DNA from: Juglans regia
Lineage: Eukaryota > Streptophyta > Magnoliopsida > Fagales > Juglandaceae
Assembly: GCF_001411555.2 (NCBI RefSeq)
Contig: NC_049904.1
Location: 22,023,370-22,087,369 of the forward strand
DNA: 64,000 nucleotides
Reading direction: 5' to 3'
Under the pieces are notes generated by a model. It was not told the origin of the DNA. It saw only the letters and a list, made by a program, of their open reading frames with translations, and did not search any database. Positions 1 through 11,128 of this stretch are shown here, piece after piece. Within the stretch, counting starts at the first letter, position 1. Each line of letters starts with the position of its first letter. The translations under genes were made by a program, and so were the position numbers.

Positions 1-250
1 CCGTCAGTCTCTCATTTTTCTCTCCTCTCTTTCACTCTTCTGCGTTTTCTCTAAAAAATCTTACACTTTCTTCACAAACTCCTTCATTCTATCATCTTTC
101 AAAGAGGATTGCTTAGTATATTTTACTTAAAGGTATGACTTTCTTTATCATTTTACTTCTAAATCTATCATTCTGTATTATTGATTTTGTGGTTTATATA
201 TATATATATATATATATATTGTGTAGGTGTTTGTTAGTTTAAACACAAAA

Positions 251-380
251 TATATTTGTTAGAGGGTTTCTATTCAAAGTATATATGTTGTATGTTTGTT
301 AGAAGGTTGCTATTGAAAGTATATATGTTGTATGTTTGTAAGAGGGGTGCCATTCGAAGTATATATGTTGTATATTTGTA
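251..380. repeat. 40-bp tandem repeat, about 3.2 copies
   Basis: Three units begin at 251, 291 and 331 and keep an exact 40-base period. Each contains the core AGTATATATGTTGTAT, and a partial fourth copy ends near 380. The units differ by a few substitutions. They lie in the non-coding left part of the CACTA element. Confidence 0.85.
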
Positions 381-464
381 GTGTTTTCTGAATATGAGTT
401 TATGATATTTTGTGAGATACTAGTACTCGTCTGAACTGGCTGGAGTTTGGAATATGGGTTGAGA

Positions 465-519
465 CCGTTCGAACGTGGTTATATACCATTCGAACAGAAT
501 ATTACCATGTTCGAACGGT
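465..519. repeat. Cluster of three GTTCGAAC-type palindromic motifs
   Basis: Copies read CCGTTCGAACG (465-475), CATTCGAAC (487-495) and TGTTCGAACGG (509-519). The same motif is clustered at the right end of the element (5660-5840) and in a separate CACTA end at 8.3-8.6 kb. Short subterminal repeats of this kind serve as transposase binding sites in characterised CACTA elements; that role here is inferred. Confidence 0.6.
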
Positions 520-589
520 TGTAAAAACTATCTTAAACTATCATATAAATATGTAATATTGTAGTAGATTATATATAGTATATATATGT

Positions 590-890
590 AAGAATTAATA
601 ATACTTAAACTCATATTAATATTTAAAAGATAATAGTTGTAAAAATTATCTTACAACTAATTACTTAATATGTCTTAAAATTATATTATAAAAATATAAG
701 GATTAATAATAGTTAAACTTATATTAATATTTATAATTAGAATAGTTGTAAAAATTATCTTACAACTAATTACTTAATATGTCTTAAAATTATATTATAA
801 TTACATAAGGATTAATAATAGTTAAACTCATATTAATATTTAAAAGAGAATAATTGTAAAAACTATCTTACAACACATTTAAAAGGGATA
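590..890. repeat. About 108-bp tandem repeat, 3 copies
   Basis: Units start near 590, 699 and 807 with the shared opening ATTAATAATA(C/G)TTAAACT and share the inner stretch AAATTATCTTACAACTAATT in the first two. The third unit is truncated. The DNA is very AT-rich and non-coding. Confidence 0.8.
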
Positions 891-911
891 GGATTATATT
901 AGAAAAGATAA

Positions 912-1105
912 TTAAACTATGAGAACTAACTTAACAAATAATAAAAGATAATTAATATTAAACTATGAGGACTAACTTAACAAATAATAAAATTAAATTT
1001 TAATTAAACTATGAGTACTAACTTAACAAATAATAAAAAATAATTAATATTAAACTATGAGGACTAACTTAACAAATAATAAAATTAAATTTTAATTAAT
1101 ACTTA
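912..1105. repeat. Short AT-rich tandem repeat, 4 copies of a roughly 47-50-bp unit
   Basis: The phrase AACTATGAG(A/G/T)ACTAACTTAA recurs four times (near 917, 962, 1008 and 1057), each followed by CAAATAATAAAA. Alternate units are more alike, which suggests a roughly 95-bp higher-order dimer. No coding potential is seen. Confidence 0.75.
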
Positions 1106-1889
1106 AAATTAACTATAATGTATAATTAACCTAATAAGTAATACCCATGATATATTTAGGATACTTAAAATACGCATGATATATATAATGTATCATCTTG
1201 TATTCTCGCATTTTTTTTTATTATTGTTGTGTTTTAATATATGTTAGGATAGTTTGCATATATGTTAGGATCCTTCAGCATATGCTGTATGTTTGTAGTG
1301 TTTTAATATCATATCTTCTACTTGGCATTGAAATAAACCTTAGACCCGTTCGAGAGTTATCAATCATGTTGAATGGTTGATTGATAACTTTTGAATTGTC
1401 CAGAGTGGACAGTTTGAGATTGTAAGATCATTCTCGCAAACTATGAAACTATATTTGTTGCATCCGACATTATGATTTTGGTAGAGTCATCCCTTATTGT
1501 TCTCTGGATATGCAGTTTCGGTGAATGTGCATCGATGTATTAGTTGTCGGTGTGCACGACCAAATGAGCATATTTGAAGAACTATGGGGAGATGCTGCCG
1601 AAATCTTGTTGGAAGTGACAGATAATAGTTGGTAGGTTAGCGATTATGATCTTACAATCTCGAATGGGATAGGACCAACTACCCGGTGAAATGAAGAAAT
1701 TTACGTTCTCATAAGATAGAGTTAGTGAGAGAGCATCTGTTTGTCAAAGGTATTGACCAAGGTTATACCGATTGGGTCTTACATGGAGAATAGTATCCAA
1801 CGTCATTTGAACTTCGAGAAGAAGAAGAAGATATCGATGAAGATGTACATCCTGAGGTTGTTGGTCTCTAGCCCGAAGAGGATATGGAG

Positions 1890-2880
1890 CAAATGCTGGG
1901 TGACATTGGTGCGGGAATGTTTATGGATGAAAGTGGAACAAATCCATCAAATTCAAATAATTCGTGCCATGACAGTTTTACCCGCTTATGGAATGATTCA
2001 CAGCGTGAGTTATATCCAGGGTGTAGAAGGCATAGTAAGTTTTCATTTACAGTTAGATTGCTTCAAATAAAATCCATGTGCCGAATATCTATTAAGGCTG
2101 TTAATATGTTGCTTGACCTGTTTAAAGAGGCACTTCCATCGGACAATATTTTACCCCGCAACTTTTATGAAGCAAAACAGTTGAAAAAATGACTCGGGTT
2201 TGATTACAATGTAATATATGCATGTAAGAATGATTGTGTATTATTCTGGCGAGAGAATGAGTAGTTGAACGAGTGTCCCATTTGCCATAAATCAAGATGC
2301 ACAACTGAGAAGTAGAATGTGCCGCGGAAGGTTGTACATCACTTTCCATTGATACCTAGATTACAACGGTTATTTATGTCATGTTCAACGGCTGTAGATA
2401 TGACATGGCACTCATCAGAGTCAAGAATGATAATGTTTTGTCACATCCTGCAGACCCTCAAGTTTTGAAGGAATTTGACTTGGAACACCTATGGTTTGCT
2501 GAAGAACTTCATAATGTTCGACTTGGGTTAGCAACAGATGGATTTAATCCGTTTGGGAACATGATTACTAGTCATAGTACTTGGTCAGTTGTACTTATGC
2601 CGTACAATCTACCACCGTGGAAGTGTATGAAAGATCCATATTTCATGATGAGTTTGCTCATTCCAAGTTTGAGATCACTAAGAAATGATATAGACATACA
2701 CTTGCAGCCACTGATAGCAGAATTGAAAGATTTGTGGGAGAATGGGGTCTTAACATTTGATTCATCAACATGCAAGTCGTTCAAGATGCATGTTGCGGTG
2801 TTATGGACAACGGAACGGATTTTTTGTATTTTTCCAACAAGTAAGTTCACTTGGTGCTCAGCGTGGTTATGATTTATGTA
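1890..2880 (+). pseudogene. CACTA tnp2-type transposase (TNPD), frameshifted and truncated
   Basis: Translation across frames gives a family-typical series: ELYPGCRRHSKFS, then ALPSDNILPRNFYEAK, then a cysteine pair NECPICHKSR near 2270, then HPADPQVLKEFD, NVRLGLATDGFNPFGN and VVLMPYNLPPWKCM. These match the tnp2 transposase family (PF02992-like) of En/Spm elements, the enzyme that cuts the element ends. At least one frameshift lies near 2400, where the reading frame moves between LFMSCSTA and the HPAD segment, and stops lie near 2190 and 2260. The protein breaks off after AVLWTTERIF near 2820, so the rest of the catalytic core is missing. Family membership is secure; function is lost. Confidence 0.82.
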
Positions 2881-3229
2881 AAATGGAGTTTGAGAAAGCT
2901 CAGTAGTACGTGCTAAATAATTACCCAGAGATAGAGACCCACTTGAAGTAAGTTCAAATTAATTGTTAATTAATCATTGAATTTACTTATTAAACAATTA
3001 TACGAATATACTTATTGTTGATAATTTTTAATTTCAGTTATCATATTCACGTCCTAAAAGAACTGGGAGTAAATGATATAGACTAGAGACATGAACAGGA
3101 GTTCCCGAAATGGTTCGAACAATGGGTAATGAATATAATACAGATGGAATTTTGCACTAACATATTTTAAATAAAGAGGATTGTTAACGGTTGAATGTTT
3201 ATTATTTAATATGTAGGTTTTACAAATGC

Positions 3230-3942
3230 ATGTTAGTAATCCGAACGATATATCAGACAAACTATATGCATTGGCGCGTGACCCTTCGAGGCATGCTGCT
3301 CGATATTCTGCATGTATTTCTCGAGGAAGTAGATATCACACAATTGATCGAGAACTTTATAGGAAAACACAAAATAGTGGTGTCATTGTCGAAGGGAGTC
3401 ATGATGGAGAGAATGTTGATTTCTACAGAGTTATCATAAATATAATTGTAATGAGATATGTGAGGGAGCTTATGGTTTATATATTTAAGTATGATTGGTG
3501 GGATTTAAACAATCCTTGAAGGGGAAAATGGCAAGATGAATATTTTTTTTGAGTATTAATACATCAAAAAAATGGTATGAAGATGATCCTTTTTATTTTG
3601 GCTTCCCAAAAATCTCAAGTATTCTATTTAGATGATCCTCAGTTAGGAAATCAATGGCAAGTAGTACAAAAATTTTCTCCTAGAAATATTTTTTATGTTA
3701 TCCCTGAGGTAGAGGGACAAGATAAAGAAGAAGATGATCCCTCTACTCAAGAAGCATACCAAGAGAGTCAACTTGCCATTAACTTATTTGTGTATTTGAG
3801 CCAGTATGAGATGATCCCATTACATAGGGAAGATATTGAGGCTGAAATAGTTGAAGCGACAGTTGATCAAAGTTTTGACTCATCTGAAGTATCTACAGAT
3901 GATGAGAGCGAATCTATATATGAAACTGATACAGATGATTGA
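3230..3942 (+). pseudogene. CACTA-associated DUF4218/DUF4216-like relic
   Basis: After a non-coding gap the sequence resumes with FPKWFEQWV near 3100 and then SNPNDISDKLYALARDPSRH. A later stretch reads VYIFKYDWWDLNNP, and the ORF from 3577 contains ILASQKSQVFYLDDPQLGNQ and WQVVQKFSPRNIF. These resemble the DUF4218 tail and the DUF4216 domain that follow tnp2 in plant CACTA transposases. The C-terminus is acidic, with many D, E and S residues. A stop near 3519 and a short gap break the frame between the two blocks. It is the 3' part of the same transposase gene as the tnp2 relic and is now non-functional. Confidence 0.72.
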
Positions 3943-3979
3943 TCGGTTTTGTGTTCACATTATACAGTATCTCGCAATT

Positions 3980-5467
3980 ATGCCACCAAAGAGGAAGGAA
4001 GTTCGCATCTCATCTCCACTTGTTCCTAGCTCTCCGTCTGACACACCATTAGAGACTGACTTTACGGAACAAGGTAAATAGCTAATACTCATTTTTTTAA
4101 TTAAGATATATGATAATTGATACACAATAAATAACTAATATTATTTTATAGAGATAACACATAGTACTCCTCACGGACGAGGCACTACTAGAGGTGTGAC
4201 GTTGGAGAAATATCGTAAAGTAGGTAAGATTAAGGTTAACATTCCTTATGAACATCCCGGAGGCGAGGGACAACAAGCAGCTTGGCTTGCTTCGCATGTG
4301 GGTGCTCTTACACGGACTTATGCACCTTTGGCTACAAGTTCATGGCATAAAGTCCCGCAAGATGTGAAAGAGCTTATAAAGAAGCGTTGTTTGGTACGTA
4401 ATATTTAAATAAAACTATTTTTTTTCATATTATTTAATATTCTAAATGATAATATCTTTGTGTATATACTTTTTCAAGGATGACTTCGAACTAAATTTTG
4501 GTCGGAGAGAGGAGCGTAGGACTGTCGAAGAGCTTATGTGTAATGCATTCCGCAAGTATAAGACAAGATGTTACGAGCATTACAAGAAGTACGAGAACAA
4601 GGAAGATGCACTCCAGCATCCTTTTCAGGATGTCCGAGCTGAAGAATGGGAAAAACTTTACGACATGTTAGAGGATCCATCATATAAGGTAAATTAAATG
4701 AATTTTTTATGTGTCATATTTGTAATTTTTCACTTACTAACTTTTATAACTTCTATGCAGGAGCGAAGTTCTATAAACAAAACAAATAGATCAAAGTTAA
4801 AGATTCATTATCATGCAGGCTCAAGATCTTTCCATCGTCTATCTCAGAAATTGATAATGTACTTTTTTTTATTTTATGTAGTTTATTTTTAATATAGACT
4901 TTATATCTTAACAATGTCTCTTGTAGCAAGAGTTAGACACCAATTATGATCTGACAAAATTATATGCTGCATCACATACTAATAGTAATGAAGAGTGGAC
5001 TCATCCAGATGCTCGTGAGAATTATGTAAGTATTATAATTTCTTTTAATTACCATATTTAAATTATTGTGTCAAATTAATTTTATATGTTGTGTGTAGGA
5101 TAAAATGGTTGCTGTTCGTGCTAAAGTTGCATCAGATCATAATTCATCAACAAGTGATGTTGAAATTTTTACACAAGTTCTGGGTCAAAGTTCGGACTAC
5201 TTGAGGGGTTTGGGTCACTATGTAAAGCCTTCAGGCTCTTCATCAACATCAAGCACTACTGCCATTGCGTTAGAGAATGCAAATTCTAGGACCGAAGAAT
5301 TGATGGCAAAATAGCATGAGTTAGAGGCTCAATTGACGAAACAAGCAGACATGGAGATGCACATAAAACAACAAGAAGATCAACAAAGAGAGATGCAACT
5401 CCAAATGCAAGAATAACAAAGACAGATGCAGATGCTTATGCAACAATTCAGGCCTCCAAACAATTAA
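3980..5467 (+). pseudogene. CACTA second gene, Transposase_24 (Ptta/En/Spm) type, six exons
   Basis: Starting at ATG 3980 (MPPKRKEVRISSP), exons can be placed at 3980-4073, 4152-4393, 4479-4688, 4761-4853, 4927-5025 and 5099-5467. Most borders are GT-AG and the phases agree. The product contains TRGVTLEKYRKVGKIKVNIP, a tryptophan-rich middle (SSWHKVPQDVKELIKKRCL) and DVRAEEWEKLYDMLEDPSYK, typical of plant Transposase_24 proteins (PF03004) that accompany tnp2 in CACTA elements. The C-terminus is a glutamine- and methionine-rich coiled coil. It is broken by stops at about 5312 and 5415, and the donor after 4853 reads AT instead of GT. In better-known elements the second protein binds subterminal repeats; that role is inferred here. 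Confidence 0.75.
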
Positions 5468-5659
5468 ATTTCATTAGAAGTGTTTTTACATATTGAACAA
5501 TTATGTATCATGTACTGATAATTTTATTAGTATTATTACTATTTTATTTATTTAGTTCTGACTTATTAGATTAGTTTTATTTATATTGAAGAATTTGTAA
5601 TGTATTTTTGAAATATAAATATCTATTTGGTTTTAAATTTGTATTATTGTCCAAGAAAA

Positions 5660-5845
5660 TAATAACCGTTCGAACTCTCATCAAACGTTCGAACATATAA
5701 AAATAGACACAACCGTTCGAACATTGAATGTTAGAGTTCAAACAGCAAAAATTCTGCACCGTTCGAACAAGCAATTCACTATTTGCGTTCGATCATAAAT
5801 TTTTTTGTTCAAACGTTTCTTCATGTGTCTTTGGTCGAACTTGGG
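5660..5845. repeat. Subterminal GTTCGAAC repeat array at CACTA right end
   Basis: CCGTTCGAAC or one-base variants occur at about 5665, 5685, 5713, 5760, 5783 and 5803, in one orientation or as self-complementary copies. The terminal 90 bp (5846-5939) instead contain repeated TTTTGGGA(T/C) blocks. An array of short repeats just inside the terminus is the normal CACTA layout. Confidence 0.7.
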
Positions 5846-5930
5846 ACAGTTTCTTTTCATCCCAAAAAATATTTTGGGACAAAATCCCAGTCTTTTGGGA
5901 TGAAAATGTTCATTCCAAAAGACCTAATTT

Positions 5931-5939
5931 GTTGTAGTG
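5931..5939 (-). repeat. CACTA right terminal inverted repeat
   Basis: The sequence GTTGTAGTG reads CACTACAAC inward, the CACTA superfamily terminal signature. The partner end is not in the window. Confidence 0.7.
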
Positions 5940-6099
5940 TATGTAGATATATAATTATATGAAACTTGAAACCTTGGATTCAACAAGAATGATGCCGAAA
6001 AATACAAGGGGAAAAATTGAGATTTGTTACCATTACCAAAAATTATACCAAACCAATCTACTACTCAATGATTCTAGAAAACCATACACCCGGAAATCC

Positions 6100-7870
6100 A
6101 CATATCCATTTTTAAAGCATACATTTAATAACAACAAGCACCATGGTCTCCCCTAGGGACCATCTGTACACCCTGACTCCCTTCATCACACCAAGGGTAA
6201 CGACCGTGCGTGTGACTTCGTAAAGAGTAATGTCCAACTCCGCACCCAGTGCGTATGTGACCAGGCATCCTCTAGCCTTCGTCAGAGTCATCACGAGAGC
6301 GTTATCGTCTCATCCGAGCCCTTTGTTGCCCGACGACAATCTGTCACTCAATTTTACAAGCTCCTAAGAAACCAGAAGAGCTCCACCAAGATAACGCCCC
6401 CATCTCGACTTGGGGTCTTGATCCACATTAAAGTCCATACAATCATTTTATTTACGCATGCACCATGGTCTCTCCTAGGGACCATACGCACACCCTATTT
6501 CACAGTATAACCAGAGAACATAGCACAATTAATAAATTAATAACACTAAGAACACAGTTTTTCGATTTCACAACACAACCATAGAACATAACACAATTAA
6601 TAAATTAATAACAGCACAGACATTGATTAGAGCACAGTTAATACAATAAAGGTAAAAAACAATAATTAATAATGCAGATGTGTGAACAGACAGATATTTG
6701 ATGACATGGCAATAATACATCAACCAATGACCAAACAACACACAAATTCACATATTCACAAGTCACAACTACATGTGATTCCCAACTCTTCACCCGACCT
6801 TCGTCCAACAATTCCAACACAACCAGACTGCAACAAACATAGTTAAACAATTTTCCAATGTCAATATTCCAAGGGTCAACAAGGGATTTTACTTACCATG
6901 CGGAAGGGTAATTTTGGATGATCAAGCGCTGACATAAGATATTCCGAGTGTGTGTGCGCTTCGTGTGGTGGCGGCTCCAGAGATGACCCTGGACAGAATA
7001 ATGTGGCTAATGGCTAGGTTCTTACAAGGGTGGATGAAGGAAATCTTGTGGCGGAGGCTGGTGGTGCACGGCAGAGTAATGCCTAAAGTGAGCCTTAGCT
7101 CATGGGTTAGGTGAAATCAAGGAAGGAGGAGGTCGGGAATGGGAAGGGAAAGGCAAGGGGGTGGTCGAATGGCCACTGGAACATGGCTGGGAGTGCTATC
7201 TCATGGCAGCGCATGATAGCGTCAGGGAAAACTTTTCTAAGAGCTATGGAAAATAAGATTGGAAGGAGAGGAAGTCGGTGTGACAATATTTGAGAGGAGG
7301 AGAGGGTATTTTTGGGATGGTTTAGAAGAGGGAGAGGTTCAGCCTATTGTTAAGCTGAGAGAACCACCTACTTAAAAACCCATCTTCGGTGGTGATTGGG
7401 CACACCAGGCAGTGTGCAGACCATAGAGGAGGTGTTTGCGGTGTCCAGAAACGTGTGTGATAGGAATGACCAAAAGAAGCCATGTGCAATGTTTGGTGAA
7501 CTCGGCTCTCAATAGCGGGTTGCGGGCAGTAGTATGATGGTGGCAAAGGGGACGGAATGATGTTGACACGTGGATTCGACATGGTGGTGGCCTCGGGTGG
7601 TGGCACAGCTGCTGCCTACTAGCGATATGAGAAACGAGAAAAACAAACACACGAGTTGTGCTGCGTAGGGGAAAGAAATAGATGAAGACTAGGGTTAAAA
7701 TCCTAGTCCCAAAACGCAACCGTTTTGCAAGAGGAGAGGGGCTGGGTTCACAGACACACGAGTTGGGCCAGTGTCTCAGACATCCACATACCATAAAATT
7801 CAACCTAGTGGGCTTCACATGGGATGGGTTGGCTCACCACACACACACTTCAGCAAAACTTGGGCTCTAA
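6100..7870 (-). mobile_element. Diverged Gypsy LTR-like segment related to element C
   Basis: The phrase ACCATGGTCTC(C/T)CCTAGGGACC occurs here twice (about 6142 and 6464) and corresponds to the ACCATGATCTCCCCTAGGG block in both LTRs of the Gypsy element at 17.8 and 23.9 kb. It is followed by the same kind of CGCACCCAGTGCGTATGTGACCAGGCATCCTCTA stretch, quoted here as a block only, and further right by a G-rich stretch where the LTRs also become G-rich. The sequence is too diverged to fix the ends, and no target-site duplication was found. No gene is seen, and the longer open frames have no recognisable domain. It is either an old solo LTR or an LTR fragment. Confidence 0.5.
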
Positions 7871-7879
7871 GTTGGGTTT

Positions 7880-7935
7880 CACATTTCAACATTCATATCA
7901 TATCATCTCATCTCAACTCACTATCCAAACCTCCC
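7880..7935. repeat. Fragment of a TCATCTCAACTCA-type MITE
   Basis: The run of ATCATCTCATCTCAACTCAC resembles the terminal part of the element at 63,186-63,384. Only one end is recognisable here. From here to about 8200 nothing else stands out. Confidence 0.35.
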
Positions 7936-8207
7936 TCAAAATGAGGTTCCTAGAAAAATTTATAATCAAAATCATAAAAAGTAGCAATAAAATCTCGAAG
8001 AAAATAAGTAAAGTAATTGTAATACCTAATAAATTTTAGGAGACTATCCAAAAATAACTCATTATACTCCAATAAGAAAGTATAACCGTACCACACATAT
8101 AGCTTGGTCAGGAACCCTTCACACAACATATTATTATCCAAATAAATAGTTAGATTATCCACAAAATTGATAACATGAGATCATGAGTCGAACTTGAGAA
8201 ATATGGA

Positions 8208-8232
8208 TTTTGAAAATACTAAACCAACATAT
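8208..8232 (+). repeat. 25-bp direct repeat, left copy
   Basis: This 25-base segment, beginning TTTTGAAAATACTAAACC, is identical to 10,759-10,783. It directly abuts the CACTA-like end at 8231. The two copies bracket about 2.5 kb. Confidence 0.85.
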
Positions 8233-8640
8233 ATACAACAAATTTGACTTTAAGGGACAAACTAAATTTCATCCCTAAAAGTAATTTTTGAGATGAAATG
8301 TCTCAAAAAATGGATGACTTTACAAAACCGTTCAAACAAATAAATATCTAGTCGAACAGGATCTTCTATGACGAGTTAGATCGTCTCAATAAGTCACATT
8401 CGTTCGAACGGACAAAAATCTGTTCGAATAGACAAATCTTGGTGGGGAAGTAATTTATTTTGCCGAAGAAAGTTCAAAACCGTTCAAACGACAATTGTGT
8501 TGTTAGAACGAAATAGATTTGGTGGCAAACTTTGGCGGGAAGGTTTCTAGACCGTTCGAACGAAACATATTTAGTTCAAACATATTCGAACACCACATTT
8601 ATACATTCGAACATATAATATTAATCTCTGTACATAACTC
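8231..8640 (+). mobile_element. Left-end remnant of a second CACTA element
   Basis: TACAACAAATTTGAC at 8234 resembles the CACTACAACAAATT terminus of the first element, with the first bases changed. It is followed by CATCCCTAAAAG and AGATGAAATGTCTC blocks like the TTTTGGGAT blocks of that terminus, then by at least eight CCGTTCGAAC-type motifs between 8325 and 8615. No transposase coding follows, so this is a terminal fragment or a deleted derivative. Confidence 0.6.
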
Positions 8641-10758
8641 AAAATATAAAAAATGTATATATATCATATATACGAATTCATAAATTAATTTTATGTAATT
8701 AATTTAAAAATATTTTAGTGATTTCTTTTATGTTAAATAAGATTTTTAGTTAAATAAATATTATCAGCAATACAGGATATAATATAAATCAATAATTAAT
8801 CCAAAAAAGATAAAAAATATTTAATTCATAACTAAATCAAATTATCAAAACACCATATACTTTCCATAACTATAACAAAAAAATATATATAAATAAAAGA
8901 TAGAAACTACTGTTATGCGAGATCTCTGCACACATACTTGACTCCAACTAATCATCTCTCTTCCTATGTCAGTCAAGTACTTAGCGTGACCTGAGTTGCA
9001 TTAATGGCATAAATCTCTATACATAACTCAAATATGCTAGCATTAATCTATGTACATAACTTAGAGATGCTAGCAGTAATCTCTGTACGCAACTCAGACA
9101 TGGCAGTATGCACCGCATCGATCACAGCAGATGTGTGTAAGCCGATCTCATCATGTAGTCAACAGTATAATTAGGATCCTGAGAAATGCTTTTTGTACTT
9201 AAAGAAAACATATCAAAAATATACACTTAAAACCTCACACGTGATAGCAAATGGAAAAGTGTCCTTTACTTAAAACCCCACACGTGAAACCCCACATGTA
9301 AAATTAAAAAAAATGAAAAAGTGATAAATGAAAGCTAACGGAAAAAAATTAAAAAGAAACGAAGAGGACCCATCGCCTCTAACCAGTGCGACTCTTCAAT
9401 CACCTCCAACCACCAATACACCTCTTCAATCGCCTCCAACCGAGCACTTCTCTTCAGAAAACTTCTGTCCAAGAACAATTTATTTTTCTCATTTTAGATT
9501 TCAATCTCTGATCTACTCATAAACATAGATGCAATGAAGATGTAAATCTTAAAATTGGTAGACACTTTAGTCAAATGTGAATACGTGAATTTTTTTCATT
9601 CATAGTATTAAGTCACGTTAATTTATGAGATTGCTTTTATGTAATTATTTTATGGCTAAAATACTTCTATTTTCTTTCACGTTGGGTCTCGCACGTTTTT
9701 CTACTCTGTTTACTTTTCCATTTCTTTTATTTTCCGTTCTTTAACTTTTCGTTTGCTTTCTTTCCTACTTTACCGTTTACTCTTGACTTCACTTTTTCAA
9801 TTGCACTCCCGTCTTGTACCTTTTTTTTTTTTTTTAAGTTCTCTTTAATTACGCGTAGCGAGACCCGTATTAAAAAGAGGATTGCCTTTTCTTTTTATTT
9901 TTTATAATGGCAGAGTCGTTATACCGTCGTCTTTCTTCCTTAAGGATCAATTTTTACAACTCAAAATTTGGGGGCCATTTGAGGGTGCTGATCAGTACAT
10001 ACAAGAAAATAACTGAGTCGTTTTATTGGGATTGAATATTGAAACGTCAAGACCGCTGTTCAAAAATGTGTAATGGAATGTGATTCTTGTCAATGGAAGA
10101 AAAGCAACTATATAAATTCAATTTTAGTTGTGGTTGATAGAATTCATTCAAGCCAGTAGCTGAAGTTTTTGTAGCAACTGTATAAAAGCGTCGTGAGATT
10201 CTGAAGGCTATCATCAATGACAGTTTTTCTAAGCCATTTTTGAAAATAAGTTTTCAGGTTGAAGGGAAAGCTTAACATGCATAATGAGCACTGCTTATCA
10301 GGTTGAAGGAGTTAATGTTAAATTTTGAAATTGAAAAGTATTTATAACGTTGAGATGGGAATATCTTGCAATCCAAAGGGGCCTAAGATTTATAACATTG
10401 GGTTGGCTAAACTCCATGAAGAAGAGAACATCCACATTAGTACATGAGTAGCAGGAACCATGTAATGAGCTACTTTTTTTTTTTTTTTCCCTCATTCTAG
10501 GCCCCAGTTTCATAATGAGAAATGATAATTGCAGTCGTGAGTGTGCAAACACCGTGTAATTATTTTGAAAAAAGTGAATAAGTACGAGAACCACATGAAA
10601 AAAATTAATTTTTTAATAATTAACCCCTCTTTTTTAAAACGACTACACGGCCTTACGCAAGATTGTATATAGCATTACTCTGTTGCAATATATTTCAAAA
10701 TCACTGTAAAGTCAATTACTTCCGTAGAAGTAAACTAGAATATGACCACAATTTAGGC
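8641..10758. other. AT-rich intergenic stretch without a supported gene
   Basis: No coding region could be supported. Scattered items are a short minisatellite with repeated CTTCAATC(A/G)CCTCCAACC near 9390-9445, a GAGAAATGCTTTTTGTACTT piece near 9181 resembling a MITE end, and a faint trace near 10,050-10,140. That trace would read CVMECDSCQWKK and later LVVVDR, reminiscent of a Gypsy integrase zinc finger and core, but too short to call. Confidence 0.4.
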
Positions 10759-10783
10759 TTTTGAAAATACTAAACCAACATAT
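10759..10783 (+). repeat. 25-bp direct repeat, right copy
   Basis: Identical to 8208-8232; see that entry. Confidence 0.85.
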
Positions 10784-10933
10784 CAGAGTTTACAATAAAT
10801 GCTTGGTTAAGTTCCAAATCTGAACTCTGAGGTGCTGTTTGGAGTATCATCTTAGTAACAAATTGATTTCATAAAAATAAACTCATAAATTGACATAGTT
10901 TGATGTAATACATCAAATTGTAAATATATTTTT

Positions 10934-11128
10934 AGAGTAGTGCTACATATACGTACAATTTTTACTTACATTTTTACTTATTTTTTTACTTATAAAACTC
11001 ATTTTATCAGTTTTATTTTCAAATTCAAATTTTGAATTTCAAATTTCATAATTTTCAGTATATCAATGACTGACATGTGGATAAATAAGTTTTTTCTAAA
11101 TTTTTCTTAAGTACAAATAGCATTTTTC
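10934..11128. mobile_element. MITE, about 195 bp
   Basis: The left edge (GTAGTGCTACATATACGTAC) and right edge (GTACAAATAGCATTTTT) are imperfect inverted repeats around an AT-rich core with ATTCAAATTTTGAATTTCAAAT. A similar half-copy is near 9181. The terminal repeats are degenerate and no clear duplication was found, so the superfamily is uncertain. Confidence 0.5.

Larger units (their letters stand above)
1..5939 (+). mobile_element. CACTA (En/Spm) transposon, right part, degenerate
   Basis: The segment carries the hallmarks of a plant CACTA element: a tnp2-type transposase relic (about 1890-2880), a DUF4216-like relic (about 3230-3940), a second gene of the Transposase_24 type (3980-5467), subterminal GTTCGAAC-rich repeats (5660-5840), and a terminus ending GTTGTAGTG at 5931-5939, which reads CACTACAAC inward. 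The left terminus was not seen and probably lies before position 1, because GTTCGAAC motifs also occur near 465-519. The DNA between the tnp2 and DUF4216 parts looks deleted, and both coding parts carry frameshifts and stops, so the element should not be autonomous. The next three bases after the end are tat, but the matching duplication cannot be checked. Confidence 0.8.

Noticed and set aside
7372..7818. 148-codon minus-strand open frame
   Set aside because: No recognisable domain, and it lies in a diverged LTR-like segment.
10050..10140. Possible Gypsy integrase scrap (CDSCQWKK and VVVDR)
   Set aside because: Under 40 residues of loose resemblance; not enough to call.
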